A stretch of 64,000 bases of DNA from Tetradesmus obliquus. Lineage: Eukaryota; Chlorophyta; Chlorophyceae; Sphaeropleales; Scenedesmaceae. The translations under genes and the position numbers were made by a program. The notes under the pieces are model-generated. The model saw nothing but the letters and a program-made list of their open reading frames with translations, was not told where the DNA came from and did no database searches. The stretch is from positions 2,595,501 to 2,659,500 of the forward strand of contig CP126194.1 of the NCBI GenBank assembly GCA_030272155.1, read 5' to 3'. Below are positions 1-12,180 of this stretch, piece by piece (the first letter of the stretch is position 1; the number at the start of each line of letters is the position of its first letter).

Positions 1-821
1 CGGAATGACAGTGCCAGGAGCAGTCCTAGTTTCATCAAAACACAGAGAAGCAGACGAAGAGTATCTATGTGAGGCTTGGCCATTATGTGTGCAGCACCAG
101 TCTTGGTCGTCGGCACGTCCAGGGTTGACCTAAATACCTATGCAACTCGAAACCTTATTCAGATCAGCTTGATGCACCTCACCAATTGATCTACATCCCT
201 TTCCGGACCCCCACAACATTGCACGCATGCGTATGCTTCATCTGTGTCAAGGGCTGGTGGCTGCCGCTCCCAACTGTAGTATGTGGATCTGAACAATGAA
301 TCCCCCAGCAGTGCATGCGTGTACTCTGACCTCATATAAGGAAAGTTGCCGAATTGCATTCATTACAAGCATCAGCATCATGCAACATAATGCGCACTCA
401 CATGGCAAGAAGTGGTCCCCCGAAAGGCCACCGTGGCTGCTGAACCTCAGATTAGCATGTGCAGCTCCTGCTTCTGCTCCTACGTCGTCTAGTATTACCT
501 GCAACCATAACAACACCTGGTCAGCGCCGTCCCGAAGAGCCACGAGCCACCTCATGATCAGCTGCTGGGCTGTGTGTTGCTTAACCGTGCACAGTGCGGT
601 GTGCGTGTACTAGTATAGCACCGCCCAAAGCCCGTGATTTGTCATCCTCCTGTCTGTGGTGTTACACATGCATGAAGAACACAGTCACAACGTCAGCACA
701 GCCAGACAGCTCAGCACCCCGGCATAAGCCAGTCCACACCTTGATCTACCTACGCCATGGTGCAGTGACTGCCAGCCGCTGCCGAGCACACTCGACCTCA
801 AACCTCTGCTAGCTAGACTCA
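1..821. other. no supported gene (left flank)
   Basis: I see no convincing coding exon here. The part next to 822 is presumably the 3' UTR of the SIL1-like gene. A TGTAAC on the minus strand near 661-666, about 160 bases past that stop, could be its chlorophyte-type polyadenylation signal. This is a weak guess from one short motif. Confidence 0.4.
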
Positions 822-936
822 TCACAGCTCAGCGTGCTGTATCGACAAATGGTGCAGCACGTCCGCGCACAGGTGCGCCACGTACGTCGCGTACATGCGC
901 CTGTCCTTATCACTCGCCTCCTGCTCCTCACCCTCT

Positions 937-969
<33 letters not shown>

Positions 970-3900
970 CCCCCTGCCTGGCCTTCCCCGCCCTCACCAT
1001 CCCCATACCCTCCTAATCCATCCACCAGCAAGTCCAGCTCAGTCAGAGCCTCTCGCAGCACTGCCTCCGCCCCTTCGTCTTCCAGCGCTGCCCTGCCCGC
1101 AGCGCCGCGCCGCAGCAGCAGCAGCCGCATCGCCGCCAGCGCCTTCTCCTTGCCATCAAGCTCCTCAGCCTGGCCCAGCATGTCCAGCGCCGCAGCCGCA
1201 AACTGAGACATCACCTGCACGAAACCACGCAGCACAACAAACAGGGAGATTAGTTGCAGCGATCCAGCACGCGATCCTTGCAGGAAGTACAGCTGCATGC
1301 AGGCGGCGCCTTCTGAATCAAGCTCCTCAGCTTGCGCCAGCATGTCCAGCAAAACAGCCGCCGACTGCGACATCACTTGCAGCAAGAAACCGCACATGTC
1401 AAATGTCATGCTAGCTTGTAGCGCGAGCCACCAGAGCCGCATGGCATCAGACGCAGCAACTATGCAGCACTGCCGCGATAAGATGCATCATGTTTTGCCG
1501 TAACTTGTGCACACTACACACGCCACCCCGCCTACCTTTTCATCCCACGTCTCCAAGCTCTCATCGTCCCCATTTGCGGTCATCTCAATCAGATCAGCGA
1601 TCAAGTTGATCGCCTTGGCCTTCACGCGCAGCGGCGCCCCTGCAGCCTGGCCAAGCAGTGCCTGCAGCTGCCCCAGCCCTGCTTGCGCATAGAACTGGCT
1701 GCGGGCCAGGGCCACTGGGCTGCGCACAATGCTGCCCAGCGCATACATGGCTTTGTTGGCGGCTCCCTCATGCTTGGAGGCAGCGATCTGGGCGGCGGGA
1801 GGATAGGAGAGAGCAGCGCAGCAGGCTGAGAGGTGGAGTTTGTGCTGCATGCATTGCAACAGATGGCAGATGCTGTGTGTTGACAGCATGAAGCTCCACA
1901 ACTGCTGCTTTGCAGACAGGCTGAGCTAGTGCGCCTGTGCTTAGACAGTCAAAGCACAGCACAGCATCAGCAGCTGCCACTACGTCCAGTAGTTTGTGAT
2001 CAACTAGCCGCTTCAGCAACACCCTGCTGGCCAGCCCGCCGCACCTGCAGCAGCTGCTGCATCGCCCCTGGGTGCTGCTGCAGCAGCGCCTCCACCAGCT
2101 TGGCGTTGTTGCTGGCAGCAGTGCCCAGCACGTAGGCAGCACCCTCCTGCAGCTCCGGCTGCTGCTGCTGCTGCAGCAGGTCCACCAGCGGTGGCAGGCC
2201 GCCCAGCACCTTCAGGTCTGGCGCACATGATGCAGAAGCAACAAGCGAAAGCAGCACAGCATCGGCATCAGCAACATCAGAAGGTGCAGATGCAGGATGT
2301 GTCACTTGTAGCGCAAAGTGAACGCAGCTTGATGACTGGCTCCCAGGAGCTTGGCGCTACATGCCAGGCGCTGCGCTGGAGGCGGCCACTCAAGAAGCTT
2401 GTCAGGGTGACTGAGCAGCAGCCACGCCCACAGGCCGTACACCAGCTGGCGCATTGCTGCTGCTGGGGTGCACAGGCCTGGTGTGGCAGAACCACAGCCA
2501 TTGCTGGCACTGCTTGCCCTGCGTTTCCCTGCTGCCGCTGCCAGCCCTGCCGCTGGCCCTCCTGCTGCTAGCCCTGCTGCTGCTGCTGCTGCCGCCGCGC
2601 ACCGTTGGCATTGTCGATGGGCTCCACCAGCACCTGCAGGTTGCCCAGCGCCTGGCCCCTGTCCGCAGCACTGGAGCCGGCGTCAGTCAGCACAGCAATG
2701 TTGTCCTGCAGCAGCACAGCAGCAGCGACAGCAGCAGCAGCAGCGAAATGCAGTGAGCCCTGCTGATCAACAGCTGCAGCACAACACACCATGGTGTCAG
2801 GTGCTACAGCACCAAGCTGTCATGCAACATCTGCTGCCTTGCCCTTGTCCTCTGTTCACACGGCACATGCCAGCCACCGCAATTGCAAGCGATCTGCAGC
2901 GCATTTAGAAGCTGCTATACGACTGCAGCTGCTGGGCATAGTGGCTGTCATCAGCATCAGTCTATGAGCTGCTGTGTCCAAAGCAAGCAGCCTGGCCTGG
3001 GCTGGTGGTGTGTTGGCAAAGCAACGCCAGCAGCCAGCCTCACCATCATCAGCTGCGCCTCACTGGGCTGCTGCGACACAATGTCTGACAGCTGCAAGCA
3101 AGGAGACAGCACAAAACAAGAGCATGCAGCGGCAGCGGCACGTCAGATGCAGGAGCAACACTCGGCCGCAACAACTGCTCACACGTGTGATTCTGCTGAG
3201 AGTATGCTGGTAGCGCCCCGAGCAGGAGACTCAGGGTGATGCTCCCTAGCACTGTGCTTCTGCTGCAGCAGTAATGATGATGCCAGGCAGCGCAGATAAG
3301 GATGTGCCCTACAGCTGATAGATGACGCGCTGTTGCTGCACGATCCTGCTGCACCCCTGGCATCACCATCCTCGCTGCCTACTTGCAAACCGCAGCTGCT
3401 TCCCATCTGCGAGTGGGTGCTGGCCACACCCTTGCATGCATCTGTTGGCGCCAGAGACAACCAACGTTTGTAGTCGAACCCTATAGTTTCAGTCAGCCCA
3501 CCTCCTGCACGCGCTTCTTGCGCTCCACAAAGTCCTTCACTGCCTCATCCCTGCGCGCCACCTCTGCCTGCTCACGCAGCTTGTCAGGGTCGCTGTGCTC
3601 TGCGCGCACACCCCAACCACCAATAAGCATGCGAATTGCAACATGGCACAGAAATGAGGGATAGAAACATGCACGCATGCTCGTGAAGGTGCCTGGTGAA
3701 GGTGTCTGGTGAAGGTGCCTGAAGCAGCAGCATGCGGCGCTGCATGATGCTGAAGCTGCTGTAGCTGCTGCTTGGTGGCAGTGCCACAGGCGTTGCTGCT
3801 CGTCAAAATTGCAACAGCACGAACACCTGAGACAGCAGTGCAACGCTCTTTAAAAACAAAAAGCACTGCTGGACCATGCCTGCTTGACCAGCATGTGCGT

Positions 3901-4200
3901 CAGCATTAACCAGCTCTGCTGTGCTTCCTGCTGCTGAGTTGGTTGCAGCAGTTGCAAGCCCACTGCCCCACCTATGGCCCAGTGCAGCAGGCTCTCCATC
4001 TCCTTGGCATCCATGTCTTGATCGCCAGAATGTGCTGCATTCAGGTCCACTGCTTCTTGCACAAATTGTGAACCGAAGTCATCTGCTGGTGGTACTGCTG
4101 GTGCTGCTTGGCCTGCAGCTGCTGCTGCTGCCGCTGAGACGGTGCAAAACAGGAGCACAGCAGCCCATCTAGCACAACATGTTATTTTACACCGATTCAT
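822..4200 (-). CDS. SIL1: SIL1-like ER Hsp70 (BiP) nucleotide-exchange factor, 6 exons
   Basis: Exons (minus order): 4200-3972, 3599-3502, 2705-2603, 2217-2045, 1787-1536, 1214-822; total 1248 nt, 415 residues. The Fes1/HspBP1/SIL1 armadillo fold is shown by LLHWAIEHSDPDKL, across the exon 1-2 junction, then VEPIDNANDLKVLGGL, then YVLGTAASNN and MYALGSIVRS. The ATG at 4200 is chosen because it is followed by basic residues and the hydrophobic run [17 protein letters not shown], a likely signal peptide. The protein ends in HAEL, a variant of the HDEL/KDEL retrieval signal. Together these argue for the ER-lumenal SIL1 branch rather than cytosolic Fes1. In that family the protein promotes ADP release from BiP. 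A poly-Gln and acidic stretch near the C-terminus is specific to this copy. The 5' end lies 474 bases from the divergent deaminase gene. Family assignment is firm; SIL1 versus HspBP1 rests on the two targeting signals. Confidence 0.88.
1306..1381 (-). repeat. intronic partial copy of SIL1 exon 6 start
   Basis: Inside the last intron lies a diverged copy of the first 25 or so codons of exon 6. It reads VMSQSAAVLLDMLAQAEELD, against VMSQFAAAALDMLGQAEELD at 1214-1155. The splice-acceptor context is partly retained. It is either an exon-edge duplication remnant or a cryptic alternative exon. Confidence 0.8.
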
Positions 4201-4674
4201 GACTGGACGTGCGCAGCAGTTGCTCAAACAGATGCTATGGGCGTGTACAAGGCTGTGGAATGCTCTGGGGTGTGCACACCTCTTTCCCGTACAAGCTGAG
4301 GCTTTGCAGAACAGTATCAAGCAAAAGCACCTGGTGTTGAACAGTAATTCAGCTACGCGGTTGCCTGCCTGAGCATATCTGGTTCTTCAAGCTCGCTCGG
4401 CAGAAGCTCAACCGGAATGACAGGGTGTCCAGGTTCTGCGACCGCCTTCTACACACGTACTAGCGTACACGCTTTTGTTTGTCGATCATCCTTTTCGCTG
4501 TGTAGTAAGACTGACGATAAACCCGCCCCACGTTGTACGGACACCTTGCTGCGTTGCTACTGCCAACAGCAGTTGCACTGGAGGCAAGTGATCAGCCACG
4601 CCTGGCTCGTATTTAGCAACAAGTTTACTAGCCGTCTGCCCTGAAAGCTGAAACGTGCTAGAAATAGCTATTAC
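4201..4674. promoter_or_regulatory. shared divergent intergenic region, SIL1 / ADAL
   Basis: This 474-base gap separates two start codons that point away from each other, so it must hold both promoters and 5' UTRs. I do not see a convincing TATA box or named element. The call rests on gene geometry only. Confidence 0.5.
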
Positions 4675-7600
4675 ATGAGTAAACAGCAGCTTCAACAGGC
4701 AGTACAGGAGCAACCAGGCTACAGCACCTGGCTGCCTTTCTGCCAGCTGCTGCCAAAGGTGGAGCTGCATGCACACCTCAACGGCTGCGTACGCGCCTCA
4801 ACCATAAGGTGTGGCAGCAAGTTGCAGCAACGTCCAATATGATGCACCTCCGAAAGACCAGCTGAGCCATGCAGATGCACACTGCACATGAGCTTCGCAA
4901 GCCCATGGTGTCTGCGCTTGCACAGTCAGTGCAACACCTTGATGACACTTGGCTTTCTGATTGCTGCTGCTTGCCGCATGACATGTTGCCTCTCAGAGAG
5001 CTGGTGCACTCGCAGCAGCTGAGCAGCCTGTCAGAGGCAGATATTGAGCGCATCACATCCACGGGTGGGTGAGCATCTGGGATACATCTCAGAAGCGTGT
5101 CACTTGTGCTGCAATGATGAGGGAACACTAGCAGGAACGCCAGCAGCAGCTGCTGAGACCTGTCATGTCTCGCTCTGCCTGGAGCAGATTTAGCACACAC
5201 GTGTCACCTGGGCCGCCACCTGTCACAAGCAGCTGCCCTACTCGCACCACGCGCTTGCGTGACGGACACGCATCACGCGCGTGTGTGAGCTGACGTGGCT
5301 TGCCGCGTGTGTGCCCGCAGGCCACCGCTCTCTGGCTGACTGCTTTGTGCTGTTTGACGCCGTGCACCAGCTCACCACCAAGCATGACACCATCACATGC
5401 ATCACGCGCGAGGTGCGCAGGCAGTTGCTGCCGCTGCAGACAACCTTGCTTCTCTTTGCTGGAAAGACAACCCATGATCTTTGCTACTGCAGTGAAACGG
5501 CAATAGAAACACCACCAGCCCTGGATATGCACACCAGCTAGAAGCAGCACCGCATCTGTTGCCCAACGGCACAGCCTGCCTGCGTTCAGAGCACTTGAGG
5601 GCAAGGACAATCTGATGCGTCGCTGCTTGCTGCCGCAGGTCATAGAGGACTTTGCTGCTGAGCAGACCACCTATTTGGAGCTGCGCACAACACCCAAGGT
5701 GTGTGAGGCATGTTTGAGTTCAGGCTGGCAAGCAGCAGCTGCAGGCCTCGTAGATCACAGAAGGCATGGCATACAAGGTGTGTGCACTTGCTCTGCACCA
5801 TGCTGGCATGCAGCAGGCGCAGCACTCGCACATAACAAAAGAACAGCACACAGAAGCGGCACTTCAACATGCCGCCGCCTGTTACGGTTTTGTCATATAC
5901 ATGCATTGATTCTGCTGTCCTGTCATGGAAAGCACCATCATGCTGTTGTCTGGTCTGCTGCTGTCTGCCTGCTGCTGTGTGTGCTGCTGCTGCCAGGACC
6001 GCCCAGAGCACGGCATCAGCAAGCGCTCCTACATGGCAGCGGTGCTGGCAGGCATACAGCAGGCAAGACAGACGCAGCCCGCTGCGGGCATGCTAGTGAA
6101 GCTGCTGCTGAGCATTGACAGGCGCAACGACGCTGCTGCTGCCATGGATACGGTGGGTGGCCCCTGCCCCTTGAGCAAGGGCTTCTGGGGTCTTTGAGGT
6201 GAAGCTGCTGCTGAGCATCGGCAGGCGCAACGTCGCTGCTGCGCCTGTGTATACGGTGGATAGCCGCTGCTGTTGTGACGGGCTTGCTGCTGTAGCCATG
6301 ACAAGCGCACTGCCGTTGCGGAAAACACGCTTTTTGATGGTGCGGTAATGCCCAGTCGTACCTCTGTTGGTTTGGCATGCTGTCCTTGTGCTGGTGGCAT
6401 TTGCCATTATGCTTATGCCGGCTGGTGTCGTGGGCATAGACCTCAGCGGCACCCCCTCAAATGCTGCTGTCACCAATGCCCTTGCATGCTGTGCCATTTG
6501 CAGGTGGCGCTTGCCATCGAGCTGATGCCGGCTGGCGTAGTCGGTGTAGACCTCAGCGGCAACCCCTCAGTAGGCAGCTGGGCCACTTGGCTGCCAGCGC
6601 TGCAGCACGCAAGGCAGGCAGGCCTGAAAGTGACGCTGCACGCAGCAGAAGTCGCCAACTATAAGGAGACGCACGCCATGCTGGACTTTGCGCCTGAGCG
6701 GCTGTGCCACATGTGTGTGCTGGACGAGGCGCTGCAGCAGCGGCTGTGGGTGAGGCGCGCATACTGCAGCTTGCCACGCAGCTGACGGCGATCTGCCATG
6801 TTTAGCAGTACTGCATCAAAAAAGAAGAATGTGCTGTGAGTGCTGCATAGGTGGTGGCTGTTGTGGTGCCAAAAGGCCAATCATGCGGGCCTAGATGCTT
6901 CGACCAGGCTTGATTGCAGCTGAGTTTGGCCTTGATTGAAATTCATTAGTTTCGCAGCAGCGGGGCACTGGCGCACTTGGCTTTGATGACCTGGCTGTCG
7001 TGCTGTCCTGCTGTCGTGCTGTCGTGCTGGCTTCTCGTCCTCCCACTCGCCTCCCGGTGGTGCCAGGCGAGCAACATCCCTGTGGAGCTGTGCCTGACAA
7101 GCAAGTGAGGCAACCTGCAGCTGGCAGAATCCTGACTGGCACGCCTGCTGCTAGAATGCACACATCATGCATTGCACTGCCATTGCGTCACCAGTGCAGC
7201 GCAGCATGTGTTGCCTGTAAGGTAGGCAGCCTTACATCATGCAACGCATCTAGGGCAGGCCTGCGCTGCTGCTGCCATATGTTATGTCTACATGCCACCA
7301 GGCGGTTTGCTAATGCACATTCTGCATTCCTCGCTGCCTGCATTTGTTGCTTGCTGCCACTGCAGTGTGAAGACAAACAGTGTGCCAGGCTACGTGGACC
7401 ATCACTTCAAGCAGTTCTATGCAGCTGGTCACCCGGTGGTGCTCTGCACGGATGACAGCGGCGTGTTTGGCACCACACTGTCACAAGAGTACGCCATAGC
7501 AGCAGCCTCGTTTGGCTTGGAGCAGCAGCAACTGATCGAGCTGGCAGCCAGGGCTGTGGAGTACTGCTTCTGCAGCGAGCAGGAGAAGCAGAAGCTGAGG

Positions 7601-7687
7601 CAGCAGGTGCTGGACTTCAGGGAAGCTTGGCAGCAACAGCAGCAGCAGGCCCAAAATGTGCCGCCTTTTATTTGTCACACCAGCTGA
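4675..7687 (+). CDS. ADAL: N6-methyl-AMP deaminase / adenosine deaminase-like protein (ADAL/MAPDA), 8 exons
   Basis: Exons: 4675-4808, 4997-5064, 5321-5412, 5639-5698, 5997-6152, 6504-6749, 7067-7104, 7366-7687; total 1116 nt, 371 residues. Zinc-hydrolase signatures run in order: [12 protein letters not shown] (HxH metal ligands), [27 protein letters not shown] (His ligand and catalytic Glu of the usual HAGE motif), LCLTSNVKTNS across exons 7-8, and [13 protein letters not shown] (metal Asp). SNVKTNS and the HPxxLCTDD context are typical of the ADAL branch, known to deaminate N6-methyl-AMP during RNA turnover and probably cytosolic. The usual RIGHG is RLCHM here, with the His kept. The start ATG is the first in frame before the family's N-terminal LPKVELH motif. 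The gene converges on a BTB-BACK pseudogene, with 135 bases between stops. Confidence 0.92.
6199..6258 (+). repeat. intronic copy of ADAL exon 5 3' edge
   Basis: This about 60-base stretch repeats the end of exon 5 plus its donor (6097-6157), with roughly ten mismatches. It begins GTGAAGCTGCTGCTGAGCAT in both copies. It sits 46 bases into the intron. Confidence 0.8.
6395..6460 (+). repeat. intronic copy of ADAL exon 6 5' edge
   Basis: It encodes [20 protein letters not shown], against [20 protein letters not shown] in the true exon 6 at 6504. With the exon 5 copy upstream, the intron therefore holds copies of both of its flanking exon edges, in the order expected if the whole junction had been duplicated. 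Confidence 0.8.
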
Positions 7688-7822
7688 GCCTGGTGGCAAC
7701 AGCCTTGTGACTGTGGCTCAAACCAAGAATCACACTTGCTGTCATTCGCAAAGGCATGCGCACAGCCTTGTGCAGGCAAGTTATGCCTCAGGCAGCACTG
7801 CTGCGAGCACTGCATGTGTGCA

Positions 7823-9412
7823 TCACCCCACGCTGCGCACGTGCAGCCACAGCCGCATCTCGCCTGACGTAGGCAGGCCTGCTGCAGCCCACGCCGCCTC
7901 ATCCCAACCACCGCCTGCTGTCATGGGTGGCAGCTTGAAAAGGTTCTCCAAGCCACTAACAGCGTCTCCTGCGACGCAGTCACAAGGAATGGACCACTCG
8001 GAGCCCTTCCAGCTCATCGTCCCAACTACTACGTAGTATACGCTGCGTGGCATGTCTTGCGGGCCTGCATACAGCCCCACTATAGATCCCCCGCCTTTCT
8101 GCTCACACGATACCCACATCTGCCAGGCCAAGCCGCTGAGCGGTGGGCGGCCCTCAGGGCTGCAAAGGAACACTGTCTCCTGCTGCGCAAAGCTGTCGCT
8201 GCAGCCCTGCGCCAGCTGCTCCACCGGCAGGCGCCACTCCAGCTGCACACCACCAGACAGCGGCACGATCTGGCGCGGTGGCAGTGGCCAGCTGGCAGGC
8301 GCGCCGTCTACGGGCTCGTGCTTGATGGCGTCTTTCAGCTGCTCTGCTGAAGCAGCGAGCCTCATAGACAGTAGGCTGCGCAGCTGCCTGCTGTACTCGG
8401 ACAGCAGCAGTTCGCTGCCGTCAGCCAGCGCAGCCCATGACAGCGCAAATCTCGAGAGGTGTGGTGCACGCACCAACTGAGCCAGAGCGGTCCTGGCTGC
8501 TGTTTTGCGTCGAGGTGAGTTCTGCTTGAGCATATACTGCCATGCTGTATGTAACACGGTGTCTTCTGCTGCCACACGCAGCTGGTCGGAGCTCAGCAGC
8601 AGCTGCATTGCTGGCAGCGGCAGGCGCAGCAGCAGCGCCTTGAGCTGGGGGTCTGCCCACACTGCCTCCAGGTCACCCAGCGCTGCAACCAGCAGCCGCT
8701 GCACCCTGCTGTTGCTGTCAGCTGCTGTTATGGCTGCTAGGTCTGCATCCTCTTGCAGTTTGCAGCACGGCGCATGCTGCACTATGACAGGCAGCAGCTG
8801 CAACAGGCAGCATGCCAGGCACTCAGGCTGGCCATCTTTTTTAATGCTGCTGACATGCCCTGCTCTGACGGTGCTGCTGCTCTCAGTGCGTCTGCTGCCT
8901 GCTGAGTTGCAGCAGTTGCTTGCAGCATGTCTGCGATCACCATCGCGTCAATTAGCTGCTACTGATCCAGGTTGTCCATAGCATCTTCCACGCTGTAGAT
9001 GGCTGCGATTACAGCCTCTGCTGCTGGCAGCTGTTCTGTGCTGTCAATGGTGAGGTGCAGGGTGTGCCGGCCAGGGGGCGCCTGGTTGCTGCTGCTGCTG
9101 CTGGCTGGCTGCGGCTGCCAGTGCCGCCCCTGCAGGTGGCAGCAAAGCATGCACAACCATGATGTCTGGGATTTCTTTAATGTGGCGGTCAGTCGCTTGA
9201 ACATGCACTGCAATCCAGGTTATGATGTGACATCAAATGCACTCAACAGTACGCAGCGTTACCCAGCGACCTGGTTGGTGGCATCAGCTGCTGCTGTGCC
9301 ATGAAGAATGGGCCACTGCTTGTGGGCTTACCTGTGCCTCAAAGTACTCGCTGCTGAACAGGATGACTCTGTGGCCTGGAAAGCACGCCAGCTGCTCCAT
9401 AGTGCTGGTAGG

Positions 9413-9454
<42 letters not shown>

Positions 9455-9586
9455 AGCAGCAGCGCTACGCCTGGTTCGCTTGGGCGGGCGCTCATCCTCT
9501 GCGCTTTTCCGCTTGACCTGTATAATTAGATCTACGTCTGCCAACTCCTGCTGTTTGAACTGGCGAGCAGCATAAGCAGAAGCCAT
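7823..9586 (-). pseudogene. BTB-BACK protein, copy A, probably broken
   Basis: Exon 1 (9586-9332) starts MASAYAARQFKQQELADVDL, then a poly-Ala tract from a CTG/GCA microsatellite, then the BTB core FPGHRVILFSSEYFEAQ. Exon 2 starts at 9129 (GRHWQPQ...). It meets TAG at 8959-8961, where copy B has a Gln codon, and a frameshift follows before 8803. From 8803 the frame is open to the stop at 7823. That part carries the BACK-like segment (LPAMQLLLSSDQLRVAAEDT) and a MATH-like C-terminal domain ending EMRLWLHVRSVG. BTB-BACK proteins usually serve as CUL3 E3-ligase adaptors. The nonsense codon and frameshift relative to copy B argue for a pseudogene, unless undetected introns remove them. Confidence 0.75.
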
Positions 9587-10360
9587 GCTGCTGCTTCCAC
9601 TGCCTGAGTACGGTTTGCCAGTGTAGAGATGTTGTTGACCCGAGTGACATAATGCCAGTAAATTAGGTTTTTAGCACGTACAGAACGAAGACGCCGGCTA
9701 CGCAACGGGTGCAGCTTGCGACTGGTTGGTGCACAGCGGCAAACAATGCGCTGAGACTCTGGTCACATGCAGTAGGCCGTTCTATTTTAGAAATTGTGAT
9801 ATGTAGGGCCATTTCATTGTGCTATGTGCCGCGCTAGCGGTTTAAAACCTTGGAACAACGGAAACCAAGGAACATCATTGCATGCCCAAAGGCTGGCCAG
9901 CCTGCAAGCAACTCCAAGCTGTTAAGCCTCTCCACATGCCTTGGTGCTGCAACCGGCATCCAAAGCTGTGACAGCAGCAGGCACGCGTGTAATCAGCGCC
10001 TGACGCTTGCACATAGGCATGGGAGGGCGGGCCGGTCTGAAACGGTCACCTCATGGCCCAGCCCAAGATGTTGACAGGTGCAGCAGGTCACCTGCCCGCT
10101 GTTGGCGCCAAGCAACAGCATCTGCATCAAGTGCGTGTACATGCAGTACATGTCTACTGGGTGGGCATCACCAATACTAGCGGACGTGTCGTGACCAGTT
10201 ATGTCAGAAACCCACCCTTGCAGCAGCTCCAGAGGAGAGTCGCCAGTCACGGCTGGCCTGCTAGCATGCTGGGCTTGAGCTCAACAAGAATGGGCGCATC
10301 AGCACCCTCTGCACCACCACCACAGCACCACTATGGCTGCCCTCGACTGGCTTTATCGCC

Positions 10361-10396
<36 letters not shown>

Positions 10397-10553
10397 CCCA
10401 TGCCTGGCCCGTACAAACACAAGGCCACTATACCACGGCTGTCAATCAAGACAGAGTCCTTGATTGCTCGCGCATGTGCAACTGCCTTGGACTTACTGTA
10501 TCTATTCGCAAGCGCCTGCACACAGCACTAACAACGCACTGCAGCTGTGTGCA
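9587..10553. other. intergenic region between BTB copies, with a degenerate coding-like stretch
   Basis: The minus strand at about 10521-10060 has coding-like pieces in more than one frame: DSVLIDSRGIVALCLYGPGM, poly-Gln, DAPILVELKPSMLAGQP, and ELLQGWVSDITGHDTSASIG. I do not recognise the protein. The frame breaks suggest a relic of a gene or element rather than a live gene. 9600-9990 holds nothing I can name. The 5' region of copy A must lie just right of 9586. Confidence 0.35.
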
Positions 10554-12141
10554 TCACCCCACGCTCCGCACGTGCAGCCACAGCCGCATCTCGCCTGCTG
10601 TGGGCAGGCCAGCAGCAGCCCATGCCGCCTCATCCCAGCCGCCACCTGCCGTCATGGGTGCCAGGCCAAACGCGTTGAATGGGCCATCAACAGCGTCCCC
10701 CAGCAAGCAGCAGCATGGAATGGCCCAATCACGCTCCTCCCAGCCCACTGTAGCATCCATTGTGTAGTAGGTGCCACCTGGCATGCCTTTAGGGCCAGCC
10801 AGCAGGTCCACTACAGTCCCACCCTCCTCCTGCCGAGCTGACACCCACAGCTGCCAGGCCAGGCCGCCGAGCGGTGGGCTGCGCTTGGAGCTGCAAACAA
10901 ACTTGGTCTTCTGCTTCGCGAAGCTGTCCCTGCAGGCTGCCTTTAGCTGCTGCACTGGCAGCCGCCACTCCAGCCGCACACCACCAGCCAGCGGCACGAT
11001 CTGGCGTGGTGGCAGGGCCCAGCTAGCTGGGGCATCTTTGACGTGCTGAGCTGCTGTCAGCTGCTTTGCAAAAGCAGCCAGCTTTTGAGACAGCAGGCTG
11101 CGCAGCTGGCTGCTTTGCTGAGACAGCAGCAGGGCACTGGCGCCTGGCTCAGCCAGCGCAGCCCAGGACAGCGCAAACTGTGACAGGTGTGGTGCATGCA
11201 CCAACTGAGCCAGCGCTGCCTTGGCTGCTGCTTCGTTGCCGAAGGTGTCGCGCGTGCATGTATAGCGCTGTGCTGTGTACAGCACGGTGTCCTCTGATGC
11301 CACACGCAGCTGGTCTGAGCTCAGCAGCAGCTGCATTGCTGGCAGCGGCAGGCCAATCAGCATCACTTTCACGAGCTGTGGGTCTGCCCATGCTGCCTCC
11401 AGGTCACCCAGCGCTGCAATCAGCATCCGCTGCATCCTGCTGTTGCTGTCAGCCGCTTTGATGGCTGCTAGGTCTGCGCCGGCTGGCAGCTTGCAACATG
11501 ACGCATGCTGCACTATGACACGCAGCAGCTGCAGCAGGCAGCCCGGTCAGGCGGGTTGGCCAGCCAGCGCGTCTGCAGTTGCTGCTGATAGGCCATGCTC
11601 TGACTGTGCTGCTTCTCTTAATGCCTCTTCTGCCTGCTGGGCCGCAGCGACTGCGTGCAGCATATCTGCAATCACCACCACATCAACCAGCTGCTGCTGC
11701 TCCAGGATACGCACTGCATCTGGCACGCCATATATAGCCGCAATGATGGCCTCTGCTGCTGGCAGCTGTTCTGCGCTGTCAATGGTGAGGTGCAGAGTCG
11801 GCCGGCCAGGGGCCGCCTGGCTGCTGCTGCTGGCTTGCTGCGGCTGCCAGTGCCGCCCCTGCAGGTGTCAGCAACATGCACACGTATGAGAACGTAGTTC
11901 AAACCACAAGGTTTGGCGAATAGCTTAGACAGCTCCCTGTTTTCCATCATCACTATGACATCAACAGCACATACGTCTCGGACAGCTCCATCCATCAACC
12001 CAGCCAGTGGCACCAGGCTGCAGCTGTGTCATCAATGAGAGTGCGTTGCGCATGCCTCACCTGCACCTCAAAGTACTCGCTGCTGCATAGGACGAGTTTG
12101 TGGCCAGGCAAGCACGCCAGCTGCTCCATTGCGGTGCTAGG

Positions 12142-12180
<39 letters not shown>

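Noticed and set aside
8959..8961. TAG read as Gln (alternative nuclear code as in some ulvophytes)
   Set aside because: The XPG gene ends cleanly on TAG at its conserved C-terminus and the other genes use TGA and TAA, so the standard code fits.
9414..9463. Pathogenic-style repeat expansion at the CTG tract of BTB copy A
   Set aside because: Such tracts occur in most genes of this window at similar length and encode poly-Ala or poly-Gln; it is a genome habit, not a local event.
11547..11549. TGA in BTB copy B as a selenocysteine codon
   Set aside because: Green algae do have selenoproteins, but BTB-BACK proteins are not among them, the aligned position seems to be Trp, and I see no obvious SECIS hairpin. 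A point mutation is simpler.
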